A DNA stretch of 61,350 nt from Microcystis wesenbergii FACHB-1317 (GTDB lineage Bacteria > Cyanobacteriota > Cyanobacteriia > Cyanobacteriales > Microcystaceae). The notes beneath the pieces are model-generated. The model saw nothing but the letters and a program-made list of their open reading frames with translations. It did no database searches and was not told the DNA's origin. Shown in pieces: positions 57,200 to 61,350 of this stretch; the first letter of the stretch is position 1, and each line of letters starts with the position of its first letter. The position numbers and the translations under genes are program-made. Location: positions 1 through 61,350 of the forward strand of contig NZ_JACJQV010000184.1 of the NCBI RefSeq assembly GCF_014696875.1, read 5' to 3'.

Positions 57200-60100
57200 A
57201 TGTCTCGCCAAACCAATCTCAACCAGTCCGTAGTTTTCCTCGATGCTGGTGTCACCGATTATCAAAGTCTCCAAGCTGGAGTAATCCCCGGAATCGCCAC
57301 CGTTATTCTCTCTGCCAAGGAAGACGGAATCGAGCAAATCACCGCTTTTTTACAACAAAATCCCCAGATTACCACCATTCACCTCGTTTCCCATGGTGCG
57401 CCTGGATGCTTATATTTAGGGAATTGTCAACTTAATTTAACAAATATTTACGATTACCGCCAACAGTTACAGAATTGGGCAAAGATTAATCGTATTCTAC
57501 TGTACGGTTGTCAGGTAGCAGCGGGAGATGCAGGAGAAGAATTTATTGAGAAGTTACATCAGTTGACGGGTGCGACGGTGATGGCTTCAGCGACACCTAC
57601 GGGAAGTAGTCGAGGGGGAGGAGATTGGGAGTTAGAGGTAATAGTTTCTCCCGCTGAAAGTGAGCAAGATTTGAATATTTCCTTGGCGTTTAATGGAGAG
57701 ACTTTAGCTACTTATCAGGGAGTATTTACTCTTTCTTTAGTGGGTAATTATGATACTCCTGGCAATGCTTATGGGGTTTATGTAGTGGGAAACTATGCTT
57801 ATGTAGCTGATTTTAGTTTAGGGCTGCAAATCATCGACATCAGCACCCCTACTAACCCCACTCTCATTGGCAATTATGATACTTCTGGCTTCGCTATGGA
57901 TGTGCAAATAGTCGGCAATTACGCATATCTAGCTGATGGTTTTGCCGGACTGACAATCATCGACATCAGCAATCCAAGCAACCCCACTTTCAAAGGCAAT
58001 TATTCTGGTTTTGGTTGGGGTTATGGGCTGGAGGTAGTGGGAAACTACGCTTATGTAGCTAGTGATTATCAAGGACTGACAATCATCGACATCAGCAATC
58101 CAAGCAACCCCACTTTCAAAGGCAATTATGATACTTCTAGTCGGGCTTTGGAAGTCCAAGTAATCGGTAATTACGCATATGTAGCTGATTATGAGTCAGG
58201 ACTGCAAATTATCGATGTCAGTAACCCAGAAAACCCCACTCTGAAAGGTAATTATGATACTCCTGGCATTGCTAGTGATGTGGAAATAGTCGGCAATTAC
58301 GCATATCTAGCTGATGGTTGGGATGGAGGACTGCAAATCATCGACATCAGCAACCCCACTAACCCAACTCTCAAAGGCAATTATGATACTAACGGCGTTG
58401 CTGGTGATGTGGAAGTAGTGGGGAACTACGCTTATTTAACTGATGATATGGCAGGACTGAAAATCATTGACATTAGCAACCCGACTAACCCCACTCTCAT
58501 CGACTATTACAATGATTTTTCTACCGTTGCTTATGGTGTGGAAGTAGTGGGGAATTACGCATATCTAGCTGATTATTTTGACGGTTTAAAGATTATTGAT
58601 GTCAGTAACTTCAATAACCCATCGCCTTTACCAAGTGTCACCTTAGCAGTTTCCACCACCAGTGTTACTGAAGATGGAACAACTAATTTAGTTTACACTT
58701 TCACCCGCACAGGAGACACAACCAATCCTTTGACGGTCAATTTTACAACAGTCGATGATACAGACTGGTGGAAAAGAGCCATCTTTAATACAGATTACAG
58801 TCAAACCGGTGCAGCCAGTTTCCCAAATTACTCAAATGAAACAGGAACAGTGACTTTTGCTGCTAATTCTGCGACTGCAACTGTAACAATTGACCCCACA
58901 GCAGATACCACAGTTGAAGATGACGAAACCGTCAGCTTAACCCTCACTTCTGGGACTGACTATACAGTTGGGACAACTACTCCAGTGACGGGGACGATTC
59001 TCAATGATGATACCCGTGTTACCCTTCAGGTTTCTCCTAGTCTTGTCACCGAAGATGGGACAACCAACTTAGCTTACTACTTCTACCGCGAGGGTGTAAC
59101 AACCAATGCTTTGACAGTTAACTATGCAGTTGGGGGTACAGCTACCCTTAATACAGACTACACCCAAACCGGTGCAGCGAGTTTTAATGGGACAACAGGG
59201 ACAGTGACTTTCGCCGCTAATGCTACTACTGCTACCGTAACAATTGACCCGACAGTAGATAATATAGCTGACCCGGATGAAACTGTAACTTTAACCCTCG
59301 CTTCGGGGACTGGTTATACAGTGGGGACAACCACCACAGTGACGGGAACAATTAATGACGATATCAACCCCCCTATCCCCACTTTCATCAGCAAATATGA
59401 TACTCCTGGATGGGCTTTTGGTGTGGAAGTAGTGGGAAATTACGCATATTTGGCTGATTATGATTCAGGACTGCAAATCATCGACATCAGCAACCCCAGT
59501 AACCCCATTTTCAAAGGCAATTATGATACTGACGGCGCTTGGGATGTGGAAGTAGTGGGGAATTACGCATATCTAGCTGATGGGAGTTCAGGACTACAAA
59601 TTATCAACATCAGTAACCCCACCAACCCCACTTTCATCGGTAATTATGACAATTTTAGTGCAGTCGTTGATGTGCAAGTAGTGGGGAATTACGCATATTT
59701 GGCTAATGGGAATTCATTACTGCAAATCATCGACATCAGCAATCCCACCAACCCCATATTAAAAGGCAGTTATGATGATAGTTCTGGTTTTGCTGATGGT
59801 GTACAGGTAGTGGGGAATTATGCTTATATAGCTGATTATTTTTCAGGACTGCAAATCATCGACATCAGCAATCCCACCAACCCCATATTAAAAGGCAATT
59901 ATTATAGTTCCGGTAATGCTAGGGATGTGGAAGTAGTGGGAAATTACGCATATTTGGCTGATTATGATTCAGGATTGCAAATCATCGACATCAGCAATCC
60001 CACCAACCCCATATTAAAAGGCAATTATTATAGTTCCGGCGAGGCTACTGATGTGCAAGTAGTAGGGAATTACGCATATCTAGCTGCTGGAGGAGGTGGA

Positions 60101-61350
60101 CTGCAAATCATCGACATCAGCAACCCTACTAATCCCACTATCAAAGGTAATTATCAAAACAACTATGACTATGCTTTTGATGTGAAAGTAGTCGGTAGTT
60201 ATGCTTATGTAGCTGCGCGTGAAGGCGGATTGCAGATTATTGATGTGAGTGAGTTTACCAATCCACAAACTGTTACTCTTGCTGTCTCTCCCAGTAGTGT
60301 TACTGAAGATGGGACAACTAACTTAGTCTATACCTTCACCCGTAACGGAGTAACAACTAATCCCTTAACCGTCAACTATACAGTTGACGGAACAGCTACT
60401 TTTAGCACAGATTACACTCAAACTGGTGCAGCAACTTTCACCAGTACAACCGGGACAGTGAATTTTCTTGCTGGTTCAGCGACTGCTACTGTAACAGTTG
60501 ACCCCACTGCTGATACAACAGTAGAAAGTGATGAAACTGTTGCTTTAACTCTTACTTCTGGGACTGGTTATACAGTTGGGACAACTACCGCAGTGACGGG
60601 GACGATTACCAATGATGATTTCCCCAGTATTACCCTGGCGGTTTCTCCCAGTAGTGTTACTGAAGATGGGACAACAAATCTAGTCTATACCTTCACTCGT
60701 ACTGGTTCTACTACCAGCGCCTTAACCGCTAACTATACAGTTGGGGGGACAGCAACCAATGGAACCGATTACACTTCTATCCCCACCAGTGTCACCTTTG
60801 CTGCTGGTTCAGCGACTGCTACTGTAACAGTTGACCCCACTGCTGATACAACAGTAGAAAGTGATGAAACTGTTGCTTTAACTCTTACTTCTGGGACTGG
60901 TTATACAGTAGGTACGACTACCGCAGTTACTGGAACAATTAATAATGACGATACCAGTGTCACCCTAGCAGTTTCTCCTGAAAGTGTGAGCGAAGATGGG
61001 ACAACAAATCTGGTTTATACCTTCACCCGTAGTGGAGTAACAACAAATGCTTTAACTGTCAACTATACAGTTGAAGGGACAGCAACCAATGGAACCGATT
61101 ACACTTCTATCCCCACCAGTGTCACCTTTGCTGCTGGTTCATCCACTGCGACTGTAACAGTTGACCCCACTGCTGACACAACAGTAGAAAGTGACGAAAC
61201 TGTTATTTTAACTCTTGCTTCTGGGACAGGTTATACCGTAGGTACGACTACCGCAGTTACGGGAACAATTACCAATGATGATACCAGTGTCACTCTTGCG
61301 GTTGCTCCCAGTAGTGTTACTGAAGATGGGACAACAAATCTGGTTTATAC
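57200..61350 (+). CDS. Giant DUF4347/LVIVD/Calx-beta protein, partial
   Basis: Open from ATG 57200 to the window edge (1,383 complete codons); the 3' end is missing. Residues about 10-165 are a DUF4347 domain ([43 protein letters not shown]), found at the start of large secreted cyanobacterial proteins. Residues about 180-470 hold seven LVIVD repeats ([10 protein letters not shown]...LQIIDISNP). Two Calx-beta domains follow (about 479-600 and 606-722), then seven more LVIVD repeats (about 735-1018), then at least three Calx-beta domains and the start of another. There is no Sec signal, so type I secretion with a C-terminal signal is likely (inference). Confidence 0.9.
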   Translation, partial: MSRQTNLNQSVVFLDAGVTDYQSLQAGVIPGIATVILSAKEDGIEQITAFLQQNPQITTIHLVSHGAPGCLYLGNCQLNLTNIYDYRQQLQNWAKINRILLYGCQVAAGDAGEEFIEKLHQLTGATVMASATPTGSSRGGGDWELEVIVSPAESEQDLNISLAFNGETLATYQGVFTLSLVGNYDTPGNAYGVYVVGNYAYVADFSLGLQIIDISTPTNPTLIGNYDTSGFAMDVQIVGNYAYLADGFAGLTIIDISNPSNPTFKGNYSGFGWGYGLEVVGNYAYVASDYQGLTIIDISNPSNPTFKGNYDTSSRALEVQVIGNYAYVADYESGLQIIDVSNPENPTLKGNYDTPGIASDVEIVGNYAYLADGWDGGLQIIDISNPTNPTLKGNYDTNGVAGDVEVVGNYAYLTDDMAGLKIIDISNPTNPTLIDYYNDFSTVAYGVEVVGNYAYLADYFDGLKIIDVSNFNNPSPLPSVTLAVSTTSVTEDGTTNLVYTFTRTGDTTNPLTVNFTTVDDTDWWKRAIFNTDYSQTGAASFPNYSNETGTVTFAANSATATVTIDPTADTTVEDDETVSLTLTSGTDYTVGTTTPVTGTILNDDTRVTLQVSPSLVTEDGTTNLAYYFYREGVTTNALTVNYAVGGTATLNTDYTQTGAASFNGTTGTVTFAANATTATVTIDPTVDNIADPDETVTLTLASGTGYTVGTTTTVTGTINDDINPPIPTFISKYDTPGWAFGVEVVGNYAYLADYDSGLQIIDISNPSNPIFKGNYDTDGAWDVEVVGNYAYLADGSSGLQIINISNPTNPTFIGNYDNFSAVVDVQVVGNYAYLANGNSLLQIIDISNPTNPILKGSYDDSSGFADGVQVVGNYAYIADYFSGLQIIDISNPTNPILKGNYYSSGNARDVEVVGNYAYLADYDSGLQIIDISNPTNPILKGNYYSSGEATDVQVVGNYAYLAAGGGGLQIIDISNPTNPTIKGNYQNNYDYAFDVKVVGSYAYVAAREGGLQIIDVSEFTNPQTVTLAVSPSSVTEDGTTNLVYTFTRNGVTTNPLTVNYTVDGTATFSTDYTQTGAATFTSTTGTVNFLAGSATATVTVDPTADTTVESDETVALTLTSGTGYTVGTTTAVTGTITNDDFPSITLAVSPSSVTEDGTTNLVYTFTRTGSTTSALTANYTVGGTATNGTDYTSIPTSVTFAAGSATATVTVDPTADTTVESDETVALTLTSGTGYTVGTTTAVTGTINNDDTSVTLAVSPESVSEDGTTNLVYTFTRSGVTTNALTVNYTVEGTATNGTDYTSIPTSVTFAAGSSTATVTVDPTADTTVESDETVILTLASGTGYTVGTTTAVTGTITNDDTSVTLAVAPSSVTEDGTTNLVY
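57735..60255 (+). repeat. Two blocks of seven LVIVD coding repeats
   Basis: Block 1 (about 57735-58610) and block 2 (about 59385-60255) each contain exactly seven units of roughly 125 bp with the core GTAGTGGGGAATTACGCATA and CTGCAAATCATCGACATCAG. Seven repeats per block would close a seven-bladed beta-propeller each. Within block 2, units starting near 59860 and 59985 are almost identical (CAATCCCACCAACCCCATAT), showing recent duplication. Confidence 0.85.

Noticed and set aside
1-61350. tRNA, rRNA, tmRNA or known riboswitch
   Set aside because: No cloverleaf or conserved RNA core was recognised by eye; a covariance-model scan would be decisive.

Overview
The window looks like a chromosomal piece of a bloom-forming unicellular cyanobacterium, most likely Microcystis (M. 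aeruginosa group). The housekeeping genes are cyanobacterial (ntcA, a flv3-type flavodiiron protein, ccsA, menF for phylloquinone, a TxlA/HCF164-like thioredoxin, a NIL-domain ferredoxin). GCGATCGC (HIP1) octamers are abundant. Intergenic DNA is packed with TAACTGA/TCAGTTA heptamers and small palindromic elements, as is typical of Microcystis. No tRNA, rRNA or CRISPR array was recognised.

Layout. 1-4925: heptamer array, SGNH hydrolase, a 44-aa membrane protein, a DICT-GAF histidine kinase, argG. 4926-8858: an accessory strip with an xisH pseudogene and an HNH-endonuclease remnant, each split by a copy of the same miniature element, a PEP-CTERM protein, and two DUF433/DUF5615 toxin-antitoxin pairs. 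8859-32291: mostly core metabolism (larE, permease pair, aldehyde dehydrogenase, menF, ftsH, ccsA, aspartoacylase, kinase, DUF815 ATPase, twin Uma2 genes, DUF3084-ntcA, fabI). 32449-34833: a TPR protein whose last repeat is cut by new stop codons. 34863-45576: P1B-4-type metal ATPase, hisS, murJ, flv3, ppk1. 45577-61350: accessory DNA with a decayed ATPase/DUF4435 pair, a glycosyltransferase, a stand-alone FGE-fold protein, a four-gene operon, a coiled-coil nuclease-like protein, and a giant secreted-type protein that runs off the window.

The most interesting locus is the minus-strand operon 55630-49716. It encodes a Trypco1-type small protein, a trypsin-like protease with a VMAP-C-like tail, a MoxR-type AAA+ ATPase, and an 875-aa protein joining a SAV_2336/vWA-like region to an FGE-sulfatase (C-type-lectin-fold) domain. 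This matches the predicted vWA-MoxR-associated (VMAP) conflict systems. A second FGE-fold gene lies just downstream. The two FGE domains are nearly identical at DNA level except for a 75-81 nt patch of surface-loop codons, the place where diversity-generating retroelements act. No reverse transcriptase or template repeat is in the window, so the cause of the variability is inference.

Several small stories can be read directly from the DNA. One MITE family leaves TAA duplications and split two genes 0.7 kb apart. Another MITE landed inside a heptamer array. The DUF4435 gene lost its start when an ATGA overlap became ATAA. The giant protein carries two LVIVD blocks of exactly seven repeats each, separated and followed by Calx-beta domains.
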